NCBI GenBank assembly: GCA_019454045.1
Contig: SKCR01037647.1
Span: forward strand, 62,001 to 126,000
Source: Zanthoxylum bungeanum
Lineage: Eukaryota > Streptophyta > Magnoliopsida > Sapindales > Rutaceae
DNA length: 64,000 bases
Reading direction: 5' to 3'
The notes beneath the pieces are model-generated. The model was not told the origin of the DNA, searched no databases, and worked only from the letters and a program-made list of their open reading frames with translations. The translations under genes and the position numbers were made by a program. Positions 11,412-21,254 of the stretch are shown in pieces (the stretch's first letter is position 1; each line of letters starts with the position of its first letter).

Positions 11412-11416
11412 TCTCT
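11412..11416 (+). repeat. Copia target-site duplication, left copy
   Basis: TCTCT immediately precedes the 5' LTR and is repeated exactly at 16837-16841. Confidence 0.9.
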
Positions 11417-11781
11417 TGTAATATCCAACTTGCACAATTGTCAAGGATATGATCCCACCATTGCCACCACTTTCAAAGATTTTTGCCACCATTGTCAAAA
11501 GGGAGATCACCATATTTTGACAATGGTGCAAAACACCAAAATACCTTTAGGTGTTTTTATTGAGTTTGTTGAAATAGTGAGCTTGAGTTTCACTATAAAT
11601 AGAGAGCTAATTGAGAGCTCAATTCATCCCAAATTTGTAAAGCTTCAAGAGAGAAAGTTTTGAGAGTGTTAGAGAGTGAATGTTTTTTGTAAAGTTTAAA
11701 CACTTTGTAATCTATTCTTGTAAGTAATAGAGTTTTGATTTTCCTTCAAAAACACTATAGAGTGATCAGAGAATCACAACA
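11417..11781 (+). repeat. 5' LTR of the plus-strand Copia
   Basis: This 365-bp LTR runs from TGTAATATCC to ATCACAACA. A TATA box TATAAATAG lies at 11594-11602, about 190 bp before the PBS. The 3' LTR has the same TATA box at 16648-16656. Confidence 0.95.
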
Positions 11782-11783
11782 AG

Positions 11784-11800
11784 TGGTATCAGTAGCTTTG
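11784..11800 (+). other. Primer-binding site of the plus-strand Copia
   Basis: TGGTATCAGTAGCTTTGG matches the initiator tRNA-Met type site TGGTATCAGAGC with one inserted base, two bases after the LTR end. Confidence 0.85.
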
Positions 11801-12033
11801 GTTATACTTTGGGGTCGTAAAACCGAAGAACGGAACTCGGTTCGGAAAATTCGGGTTTCGGGAAAGTTGTCAAAAATCAATTTTGAGGATACCATCAACT
11901 AGTTCACGTCGAGACGAGCACGATGGTATTTTCCGGCGATAAAACCGACGTCCAGAGACACCGCCCCCGGCTACACGCGCCGGCGCGTCACTCCCAGACT
12001 CGGTCACGCGCCATTCAGAGATTGAAGACGATT

Positions 12034-12188
12034 ACGTGGTGTCCACATCAGCGCCACATCAGTACACGTCAACGTCCAGTCAGCGCCACATCACCACACT
12101 GTCAGGAGCCACGTCATCGGCACGTCATCAGCCATATCAGTGCCACATGTCTACCACGTCATCAGCCACGTGTATGCCACGTCAGCAA
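12034..12188 (+). repeat. Array of CACGTCA/CACATCA motifs in the Copia leader
   Basis: In the untranslated leader between PBS and gag, short motifs of the form GCCAC(G/A)TCA recur about nine times in 155 bp, with one CACGTG G-box at about 12167. The complement of CGTCA is the TGACG core bound by plant TGA-type bZIP factors. Whether they bind is inference; the repetition itself is plain. Confidence 0.6.
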
Positions 12189-12403
12189 TCCTGGTAAATT
12201 TCAATGAGCCCCCTAAAGTCTTTGGAATTTACAGTTTAGCCCCAAGAGTTTTAGAAATTTACAAATCAGTCTCTGAGTCGGATATGGACCAATGAAGTGT
12301 CTAATCCACCATTTTCAACAGTTCCGGATGCAACGGTGACCTCCGATTTGTGAAATTCAGCATCGATTTTAACCTATTTTCATTTTAAACTTTAGAACTT
12401 AAA

Positions 12404-13174
12404 ATGAAAATGGAATATTCCCCTTTTGGTGCAATGATCAAGCTGACAGCAACTAATTACTCCATCTGGAGACCTCAGATGATAGATTATTTACACTATA
12501 AAGATTTGTTTGATATTATCGAGGTGAAGGGAGTGAGACTAGAATCTGTTAAAGAGTATGACTTTAACAAACTCAATAACAGAACTATGGGTCATATTAG
12601 ACAATGGATTGGTCACGGTGTCTTCCATCACGCAGCACAAGATACAAATATTTACGAAATATGGAGGAAATTGAAAGATATATTCCAGGCTAAAACAGCT
12701 CGGAATAAAGCCTTAATCATGAGGCGTTTGGTGAACCTGAAGCTACGGAGTGGAACTTCCGTTGTAGAACACACCAACGAGTTCCAAAGCCTGGTGAACC
12801 AGTTGTCTGCAGTAGACATGCAACTGGCAGAGGAAGTTCAAGCCCTCTTGCTACTCAGTTCTCTTCCTGATAGCTGGGAGACACTGGTGGTTACTCTCAG
12901 CTACTCAGCTCCAGGAGGCAAACTTACCATGCCTATGGTAAAAGACGCTATGTCTAATGAAGAAGCCAGAAGAAAAGACGTGGGCACGAATCAAACACAG
13001 GCCCTTGTCTCGGAGCATCGAGGAAGACAACAGAAGAAAAATCAAGGTAAATGGAGACGCAGAAGCAAAAGTAGAGGCAAATCCACGGATGTGAGAAAAC
13101 CTACATACAAGTGCTTCCACTGTGGCATAGAAGTCCACTTAAAGAAAAATTGCCAGAAACTGCAACGAGAGTAG
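12404..13174 (+). CDS. Copia Gag (intact 256-codon frame)
   Basis: The frame starts MKMEYSPFGAM and contains the N-terminal Copia gag fold (TNYSIWRPQMIDYL, then WRKLKDIFQAKTARNKALIM). It also has the helical UBN2-like region (VEHTNEFQSLVNQL) and a basic stretch before a CCHC zinc knuckle CFHCGIEVHLKKNC. The knuckle fits CX2CX4HX4C. In a functional element the frame would continue into protease; here a TAG at 13172 ends it. Gag forms the virus-like particle of the retrotransposon. This is the only long undamaged coding frame in the element. Confidence 0.9.
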   Translation: MKMEYSPFGAMIKLTATNYSIWRPQMIDYLHYKDLFDIIEVKGVRLESVKEYDFNKLNNRTMGHIRQWIGHGVFHHAAQDTNIYEIWRKLKDIFQAKTARNKALIMRRLVNLKLRSGTSVVEHTNEFQSLVNQLSAVDMQLAEEVQALLLLSSLPDSWETLVVTLSYSAPGGKLTMPMVKDAMSNEEARRKDVGTNQTQALVSEHRGRQQKKNQGKWRRRSKSRGKSTDVRKPTYKCFHCGIEVHLKKNCQKLQRE

Positions 13175-16100
13175 GGACAATGCAATAACCAGCCGAAGAA
13201 AAATGATACGGAGACACTAGTAGTTACCACAAGAGATGTAGCTATATGATCCGGCCAGGAAGAAGCATGCCTTCACACCGCAACTCAGGATGTCGAGTGG
13301 GTGGTAGATACTGCAGCATCCTTCCACGTCACTCCTCACAAGAATTTCTTCATAATATACAAAACATGAGACTGTGGAGCAGTGAAGATGGGGAATACCA
13401 GTTCTTCTCAGATTGTGGGAATTGGTGAAATACAGTTGTGGACAAATACAGGGTATACAATAACCCTGAAGGAGGTAAGACATGTTCCAGAACTCCGGCT
13501 CAATTTACTCTCGGGGGTAGCCCTTGACAAACAGAGTTATGCTGGCCACTTCAGCAACGTTATTGGGAGAATGATAAAAGGTGCCATGGTCATTGCCCGA
13601 TGACATATTTATGGAACTTTGTACAAGACTCATGTGAAGATATGTGCAGAAAGCCTCAATGTAGCTGAACCGAAGGCTTTTCAGAATCTGTGGCACCAGA
13701 GACTCGGTCACATGAGTGAAAGAGGGTTTTCTACCCTGACAAAGAAAGATCTAATCTCTGTCTCCAAAAATGATGCTCTGGATCCTTGCAATCACTGTCT
13801 TTTCGGTAAGCAACATAGAGTCTCTTTCAATTTATCTTCTACAAGAAGAACAGAGTTACTCAATCGGATATACTCTGATGTTTGTGGTCCCTTGGAGGTC
13901 AATTCACTAGGTGGTAACAAATACTTTCCGACTTTCATTGATGATACTTCTCGGAAGGTATGGGTGTATTTTTTGAAATCAATGGATCAAGTACTGGACT
14001 ATTTCAAACGGTTTCATGCCATGGTCGAGTGTGAAACATGGAAGAAACTAAAGTTCCTTCGCACAGACAATGAAGGCGAATACACTTATAGGGAGTTCGA
14101 CGCCTACTGCGGAAGTCATGGTATTCGACACGAACGAAAGGACTGTTCCACGCACCCCACAACACAATGGTATCACTGAAAGGATGAACCGCACCATTAT
14201 GGAGAAAGTCAGAAGCATGATCAACATGGCTAAGTTTCCAAAGCCATTCTGGGGAGAAGTTGTTCGTGCCGTCTGTTACCTGATCAACAGATCACCATCA
14301 GTACCGTTGAATTTTGAGATTATGGAGAAAGTGTAGTCTGGTAAGAATCCCTATTATTCTCACCTTAGAACATTCGGTTGTTTAGCCTTTGCACATGTAT
14401 CCAAGGAGCTCAGGCAGAAGCTCGATGCAAGGACTACTACATGCATCTTCATAGGCTATGGAGATGAGAAATTTGGATACATGCTATGGGACCTGAAGGA
14501 AAGGAAGGTCATCAGAAGTATGGATGTAGTGTTTCTTGAAGACCAAACAATAGAAGACATTGAAAAGCCCAATATGTCTTCTAATTCCAATGCTGACAAA
14601 GCTGATGCAAATCCAGACACAACCCCAGCACCAACACGAGTGGCCACAGATGATGATGAGGTGCAAGACATACTAGAAGCAAAACCAGAGGAGGAAGGTG
14701 GTGTTGAGCAGGGGGAGCTGCAACCTGCTCCATCAGAGGCTACAAGATCATCCACAGATCAGGATGACAACAGACAGCCAGAAATCAATGAACCTCCAGT
14801 ACGAAGATCTGAGCGAGGCCGGATTCCATCATCCAAATACTCAGGATCTGAATACATTCTTCTTACTGACGAGGGGGAGCCAGAAACCTTCAACGAAGTT
14901 GTATCTCATAAAGACAAAGACAAATGGCTGCACGCAATACATGATGAAATGGAATCTCTGCAGAAAAATAACACTTATGAGATAGTCAAGCTCCCACATG
15001 GAATGAAGGCACTGAAGAACAAATGGGTGTTCAAGCTCAAGAAAAATGGCAGCAGAAATATGGTGAAACACAAAGCTCTGCTAGTATTCAAAGGATTCCT
15101 ATAGAAAAAGGGAATTGACTTTGATGAGATTTTTTCACCAGTGGTAAAGATGGCTTCAATTCGAGTTATCCTAGGATTGATAGCCAGTTTGAACTTAGAG
15201 CTTGAACAGATGGATCTCAAAACAACATTTCTTCATTGTGATCTGAATGAAGAAATCTACATGGAGCAGCCAGAAGGATTCAAGGTTTCAGGAAAAGAAA
15301 ACCTTGTTTGCAAGCTGAAAAAGAGCTTGTACAGGCTCAAGCAAGCACCGATGCAGTGGTACAAGAAGTTTGACTCATTCATGGTGGGTCAATGCTACAA
15401 AAGAACTGTAACAGATCAGTGTGTATACATTCAAAGGTTTCCAAATGGAAATTTTATTGCTCTTCTACTATATGTGGATGACATTTTAATTATTGGACAA
15501 GAAGCAGTGAAGATCAGCCAGCTGAAGAAGGAACTCTCCGAGTCTTTTGACATTAAAGACTTAGGACCAACTCAACAGATTTTGGGAATGAAGATTGTTC
15601 ATGACAGATAGAACAATAAGTTGTGGCTTTCAAGGGAGAGGTATATTGAACGGATAATCAAGAGATTCGATATACAGAAAGCCAAACCAGTCAGCGTTCC
15701 GCTAGCGTACTATTTCAAATTAAGCAAGAGTTTGTGACCCTCATCTAAGAAAGAGATAGAGGAGATGTCATCGATACCATATTCTTCAGCTTTTGGAAGC
15801 CTAATATATGCAATGGTATTTATCAGGCCAGTTATTACACACGCAGTGGATGTAGTGAGTCGTTTTCTCTCTAACCCTGGAAAACAACAATGAGAGGCAA
15901 TCAAATGGATTCTCAAGTACCTCAAGGGTACATCGAAGTTTCATCTGTGATACGGGGGAGTTGATCCGATCTTGGAAGGGTATACAGATTCAGATATGGC
16001 AGGGGATCTTGATCGTAGGAAATCTACATCAGGTTTCATCTATACTTTTACAAAGGGAGCTGTGTCATGACAGTCAAGATTGCAGAGGTTTATTGCATTA

Positions 16101-16435
16101 TCCACAACAGAAATGGAATACATTGCAGCAGCGGAAGCAGGAAAAGAAATGTTGTGTTTAAAGCTTTTTCTCCAAGAATTGGGGATCAAACAGACATAAT
16201 ACAAAATACATTGTGATAGTAAAAGTGCCATAGACTTGAGCAAAAACTCAATGTATCATTCCTGGATGAAACACGTTGATATTCGCTATCATTGGATACG
16301 CGAGGTGATGGATCAACAACTGTTGAGACTAGTGAAGATCCATACAGATGAGAATCCAGCTAATATGTTAACAAATGTGGTTACTCGAGACAAGCTAGAG
16401 TTATACAGAGACATAGCCGGGATAGCTGTCAAATG
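13175..16435 (+). pseudogene. Copia Pol, disrupted (protease, integrase, RT, RNase H)
   Basis: Protease is marked by VVDTAAS near 13300-13318. A gag-pre-integrase block (WHQRLGHMSERG) is followed by integrase with SDVCGPLE, FLRTDNEGEY and, after a frameshift near 14160, NGITERMNRTIMEK. An acidic, Ser-rich linker covers 14560-14830. Reverse transcriptase has MDLKTTFLHCDL and the catalytic YVDDILIIG at about 15470-15500. RNase H remains in pieces to 16435. In-frame stops occur near 13174, 13247, 13368, 13602, 14334, 15102 and 15609, with at least one frameshift, so no polyprotein can be made. Confidence 0.9.
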
Positions 16436-16455
16436 ACAATCTTTTTCGGATGCAG

Positions 16456-16470
16456 TTGGAGTGGGAGAAT
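16456..16470 (+). other. Polypurine tract of the plus-strand Copia
   Basis: AGTTGGAGTGGGAGA lies directly before the 3' LTR at 16471, where the plus-strand primer of reverse transcription should sit. Confidence 0.75.
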
Positions 16471-16836
16471 TGTAATATCCAACTTGCATAATTGTCAAGG
16501 ATATGATCCCACCATTGCCACCATTTTCAATGATTTGTGCCACCATTGTCAAAAGGGAGATCACCACCTTTTGACAATGGTGCAAAACACCAAAATACCT
16601 TTAGGTGTTTTGATTGAGTTTGTTGAAATAGTGAGCCTGAGTTTCACTATAAATAGAGAGCTAATTGAGAGCTCAATTCATCCCAAATTTGTAAAGCTTC
16701 AAGAGAGAAAGCTTTGAGTGTGTTAGAGAGTGAAGGTTTTTTTGTAAAGTTTAAACATTTTGTAATCTAATATTGTAAGTAATAGAGTTTCGATTTTCCT
16801 TCAAAAACACTCTAGAGTGATCACAGAATCACAACA
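16471..16836 (+). repeat. 3' LTR of the plus-strand Copia
   Basis: This 366-bp LTR starts TGTAATATCC and ends ATCACAACA, matching 11417-11781 with about 17 differences seen by eye. Confidence 0.95.
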
Positions 16837-16841
16837 TCTCT
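16837..16841 (+). repeat. Copia target-site duplication, right copy
   Basis: TCTCT, identical to 11412-11416. Confidence 0.9.
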
Positions 16842-17115
16842 AATGTATATTTCATTTAAGATAGAGAAATGCCTCTCTATGGCCTTGGTATTTTAGTTGA
16901 CCGAGATCCTTAAGTCTAATTGCTTGGATATAAACTGCTAATATGTTGCCTTTAATCGTTGAAAAAACCAACAACTTTAAGGGCTGAAGATAGCTTCCAA
17001 ATGTAATGACTTGTTAAGTTTTCATACGTGAGTTTCCTCTTTTGGTCGAACCTAGGAGATAGTGACATATATACATCTTCATCAAGGTCACCAGTTGATA
17101 TCCAGTTAGTGGAGA
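16842..17115 (-). pseudogene. Old minus-strand Copia remnant, segment 3 (RT)
   Basis: On the minus strand this reads the end of Copia reverse transcriptase: a VDDIYVT-like catalytic block near 17070, then IRLKDLGQLKY near 16910 and RYLKEAEFLGAKPIRF crossing back into segment 2 at 11411. Stops interrupt it. The join across the younger Copia confirms that insertion. Confidence 0.75.
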
Positions 17116-17635
17116 AATTATAATTTTAAAAAATGATAGGTATTTTCAAAATTTAACTTAATTTTGAGTGGATGGATGATAATTTCCCTTCCTATAATAA
17201 GTTAATAACAATATGGGACTTTTTCCCTTCACTTCATTGATTAGTTTATGATGTAATGATCCAATTTTAGCATTAATGCTAATTGAATGGCTTATGATTT
17301 GTGTAATTTTGCTTTATGATTATATAATAATGACTATTTCTAAAGTTTTGAAATGTTAAATGCTTTCTCCAATTGTAGGCATAAGATTTCCTTTTGAGGC
17401 TGGGTCTGGTGCAGGATGTGAGGGGTTGGTATGAGATTTAGTTATGGTGTCCGGAAAGGTATTGTTCATGATGCGTATTGGAGGTACTCTAATGCGAGGA
17501 AGCTATTTCAGGATCAATGAGATGTTTATTCTCTTATGACTCTGTTTTTTGTGTTTTTTTGTGTATATTTAATTGACCCTATCAAAACATGTTTCTTATT
17601 CACTTTCACTTCATATTTTCCAATTGTTCATGACA
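17116..17635. other. Unassigned sequence between two retroelements
   Basis: AT-rich sequence without a clear gene. At 17378-17435 an AG followed by an open frame ends in TGA (GIRFPFEAGSGAGCEGLV). It could be an orphan terminal exon but I recognise no family. The rest shows no feature. Confidence 0.3.
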
Positions 17636-17640
17636 ACTAA

Positions 17641-18608
17641 TGACATGAATCCAACAACTCAAGGAACATTAGATCCTTTGCAATTGCCAACAGGTCCAAT
17701 CACACGCCAAAGAGCTAAGAAGATCAGAGACGCAATGGCGGGGCTAGCGCAGAATGCCATGGTCGAGTGTGACAGACAACTTCGGGGCATATTGGTGTCA
17801 CATGAGGGCTTTAATGGAGTGGGTCCAAAGCTATTTCACTTGACCCAAGTCATACGAGAGTAACGCACCAGCAATCTTGAAGCCGAGTATATTTTTAACG
17901 GATCAAGCCGATTCAAGCCCGACACTAAATATTCGGCCAAGACAAGACTTATTGGACTTTATGACACATCATTATGCCTTTATACATGGAAGCCACGAAT
18001 TTGGAGGACTTTTGGTGCAAGGAAACAACTTTAGACAAATTTGGAAAAGTTTTCCACATTTGTTGACTTTTATGATTTTGTGTTTTTACTTTAGACTTTT
18101 TTGGCAAAGTTATTTATTAAGTCTTTGTTTGTTATTGATTAAGTCTTTGTTTCTTTTGACTTTGTGTTTGTTATTAAATGTCTATTAGGGGCATGGCCAT
18201 TTAATAGCCATTAGTTAGCAACTTAGGGTGTTTTGGTTATTTTGCACCCATTAGGGTTTCTTTCATTGTACTATTTAAACTCATTTCATCTTAATGAGAA
18301 GCTAATCACCAAATTTTGAATTTCATCTTCATTTTGAAGTCTTGGCTATTGCCTAATTTGCTTAAGGGAGGGATTCCCCTTATCTCATGCAATCGACTTA
18401 TCTAAGGCGTGGCAACCTTAGTGGCGTCTCCGTGCTAGCAGAACACTTCAAGGAATCATCTTAAGGGTTCTCAAAGACAAGTTCTTTTTGGGTCTTCTTT
18501 GTGGCCTTGGAAGGGTTTTGTTCCTACAAAATCAAATTCGCGGTTCTTGGGGTTCTATCCGCTGCGAGGGTTTTGCTTGGCCTAATCCTCCAAGTGAGTT
18601 CCGCGTCA
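17641..18608 (+). repeat. 5' LTR of the gypsy element
   Basis: This 968-bp LTR starts TGACATGAATCC and ends TTCCGCGTCA. It contains an open frame from 17642 (MNPTTQGTLDPL, GPITRQRAKKIRDAM) that corresponds to the C-terminal tail of Pol encoded across the 3' LTR. A CTATTTAAAC near 18268 is a possible TATA box. Confidence 0.95.
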
Positions 18609-18610
18609 TT

Positions 18611-18628
18611 TGGTATCAGAGCTTAGGG
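18611..18628 (+). other. Primer-binding site of the gypsy element
   Basis: TGGTATCAGAGCTTAGGG is complementary to the initiator tRNA-Met 3' end and sits two bases after the LTR. Confidence 0.92.
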
Positions 18629-19898
18629 TTCCAAGGTCTGATTTTTCTATCTTTACTTTTTGTTTTTTTGATTTAGTCTTTATTGTGTTTGTTGGTCATC
18701 AAGATACTTGTTCATCTTGAGTCTTAGTTTTTGTTGGATCTTATTGTTTCTTACTGTTTCTTATTATTTGTGATCAAAATAGCATGAATAACATTCTGCC
18801 TTTGAGTGTTTTTGATTGATCATGAGTATTTCTTCATGTTCTAGTTCGATCTTTGAGTCAAAATTAGAGCTTTATTTTCTTTACTTAAATCAAATGTTTA
18901 TTTGTTAATTGTATGTTACTAGGATGTGTTCAAAATTGTTATTAAGTTATTTGTGTTAAAAAAAAAAGAATCAGGTCAGATTTGACTATGTGAGATTTAT
19001 TGACATATCTTGTCTTTCTATTGTTGAATACGTGCAATTAGTGTTGTTTCCATAGGTATTATTCATATCAACTTTGCAAAAATCAGAATTGACATCATTC
19101 ATCTTGGCATTTGTGTGAACTTGCTTATTTGCATTCCTGTGATCTTAGTGCAATCTTGTGAGTTTGAGTGAAAAGAAAGAGTGTTTGAGTGCATTGGTGA
19201 TGAAAGTGAGTGAATGAATGATGAAACAAATTGAAATGCATGAAGTTGATATTTGTCTTGAGTTATACATAGTGTACCTTTGCTGATTTGTGTTGTTAAT
19301 ATTGAAGAATCAAGTGAAGTGAGGTTGAGTGCACCAAATTTGCACTAATTTCGTGTATATCCAAGCAAGTTTTACTTGCTACCTCTTGAAATATTGATAT
19401 TTGCATTGTATTTCATTTTCTTTGTATACACTTGTGAGTGTGAGAGGCAAAAAGAGTGAAAAGAGAAAAGAGTAAGTGAGACAAAACAGTAGAGAGTGAT
19501 TACAAGATTGGCTAAGTGTCACATTGAGTGCTTGCTTGTTTGTTTGCGCATTTCGCTAACTCATTTTTTTTTCTTATTCCGTGCTCTTAGCTTAGTTTCT
19601 TTGATTGAGTCTTCGTGATTACTATTCTTATTCGCATTATTCCACCTACCCTCTATACATCATTGGTTCTTGTTGTTTATGCTAGCTTGAAGATTACACA
19701 TTGTTGTGAACTTTGGGTAAGTCATATTCACATCATATTGAGTGTAAACACGAGTGTGGAGTGATACATATTGAGTGTAAACACGAGTGGAGTGATACAT
19801 ATTGAGTGTAAACACGTGAGCTTGTGAGATTGTGAGTTGTGAGGATATCTAATTATTTTCGCATATTGTTACTTCTAATCTGTTTGTTGAAGCTTGAG
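18629..19898 (+). other. Long untranslated leader of the gypsy element
   Basis: About 1.27 kb between PBS and gag contains no coding frame of note. It is T- and G-rich on the plus strand. It ends at the likely gag start ATGGCAGG at 19899. A short tandem repeat lies at 19734-19816. Confidence 0.7.
19734..19816 (+). repeat. Three tandem copies of a 31-33 bp unit
   Basis: The unit catattgagtgtaaacacg begins at 19734, 19767 and 19798 with spacers that differ by two bases. It lies at the end of the gypsy leader. Confidence 0.9.
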
Positions 19899-21254
19899 AT
19901 GGCAGGTACTAGTTTGACAGTGGATGAGAAACTTGAGGCTTTAGAAGGAAATTCATGGATATGATGGAAAACATGAATGCTTCTTTTGATAAGTTATCCA
20001 TGGAAGTAGAAAGTAATCGAACAGGCAGTGTTCCCAGACCACCACTTCGACATATACCACCACCTCAGAATGTGGCACCACGACGGGTACCACCAGATAA
20101 AGAAGAAGCTGAAAATGAGTTTGATGATTCTGATGATCTTAATGATGTGGAGGAGAGATTTCAGCCAGGGCCTGATAGGAGGCCTAATAGGAGGTTTGAT
20201 AGGAGGACTGATAGGAGGGATAGGCAGTTTGATGGTAGAGGTGCATTTGATGACAGAAAAAAGGATTATGATAGGAGAGGATACGGTAGACATGGTGATG
20301 TTGATGGTAATTTGAGCAGCATCAAGATCAAAATACCATACTTCCGAGGCAAGAATGATCCAGAAGCATATTTAGAGTGGGAGAAGAAAATAGAATTGAT
20401 TTTCAATTGTCATCATTACTCAGATGAAAAGAAGATCAATCTAGCAGTCATGGAATTCACAGATTATGCTATGATTTGGTGGGATCAGATTGTCACCAAC
20501 CGAATGAGGAATTATGAGAGGCCAATTCAGACATGGGAAGAACTTCGAGTTCTCATGAGGAAATGATTTATACCCAGCCATTACTACCGAGAGTTGTATC
20601 AGAAACTACAACATTTGTATCAGGGGACCAAGAGTGTAGATGATTATTATACTGAGATGGAGGTTGCCATGATCAGGGCGAATGTAGTGGAGGATTCAGA
20701 GGCTACTATGGCATGGTTTTAGGGGGCTTGACCAGAGAGATTGCCAACATGGTGGAGTTGCATCATTATGTTGATTTGGAGGATATGCTTCACATGGCTG
20801 TCAAGGTAGAAAGACAACTCAAGAAGAAGTCTACATCCAGATTTGGTACTCAGACTACTTCTACATGGAAAGGGAAATGGGTTCCTAATGATCGATGAGA
20901 TGGAGGCTTTAACAAGCCAATGGCTGAACCTGGTGCCAAGGGTAAGTTGCAGAACCAAGCAAGGCTAGAACGAAACCTGAAGGTACAACACCAAAGACAA
21001 AGGACATCAAGTGTTTTATGTGTTTGGGCATGGGACACTATTCTTCACAGTGCCCCAACAGGCGCACCTTAGTGATTGATAAGAAGAGTGGTGAAGTACA
21101 TTCTACTGACAGTGAGGTTGAGGTTGATGATGATGAGCCTGAGATTGAGGATACTAGTGACAAAGAGGGAGCTGCATACCCGCTGGATAACTTGTCCTTA
21201 GTTGTCAAGCGTGTTTTGAGTGCACAAATTGTTGAGGATGAAAGTGATCAATAG
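19899..21254 (+). pseudogene. Gypsy Gag, disrupted
   Basis: The likely start is MAGTSLTVDEKLEALEG at 19899, followed by a frameshift near 19950. The frame 19955-20566 carries a Pro-rich segment, an acidic segment, and an Arg-rich repeat (RRPNRRFDRRTDRRDRQFD). The retrotransposon gag fold begins about 20310 (IKIPYFRGKNDPEAYLEWEKK). A TGA at 20564 splits the fold, a TAG follows at about 20720 and a TGA at about 20896. A CCHC knuckle CFMCLGMGHYSSQC lies near 21012-21053 and an acidic tail ends the region. Confidence 0.88.

Larger units (their letters stand above)
11417..16836 (+). mobile_element. Plus-strand Ty1/Copia element, 5.4 kb, complete structure but decayed pol
   Basis: The element has LTRs 11417-11781 and 16471-16836, a PBS at 11784, gag, a decayed pol in the order PR-IN-RT-RNase H, a polypurine tract at 16456-16470 and exact TCTCT duplications. 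The IN-before-RT order defines Copia. I count roughly 17 differences between the LTRs by eye (about 4-5%), so it is older than the gypsy element at 17641. The protease motif VDTAAS resembles Tnt1/Tork-type elements, but the lineage is a tentative call. Confidence 0.95.

Noticed and set aside
18611..18628. tRNA-like similarity at the primer-binding sites
   Set aside because: These are short complements of tRNA 3' ends used for priming, not tRNA genes; no cloverleaf surrounds them.
19994..20315. Low-complexity ORFs opposite and in another frame of gag
   Set aside because: They are shadows of the Arg/Asp repeat in the gypsy gag gene.
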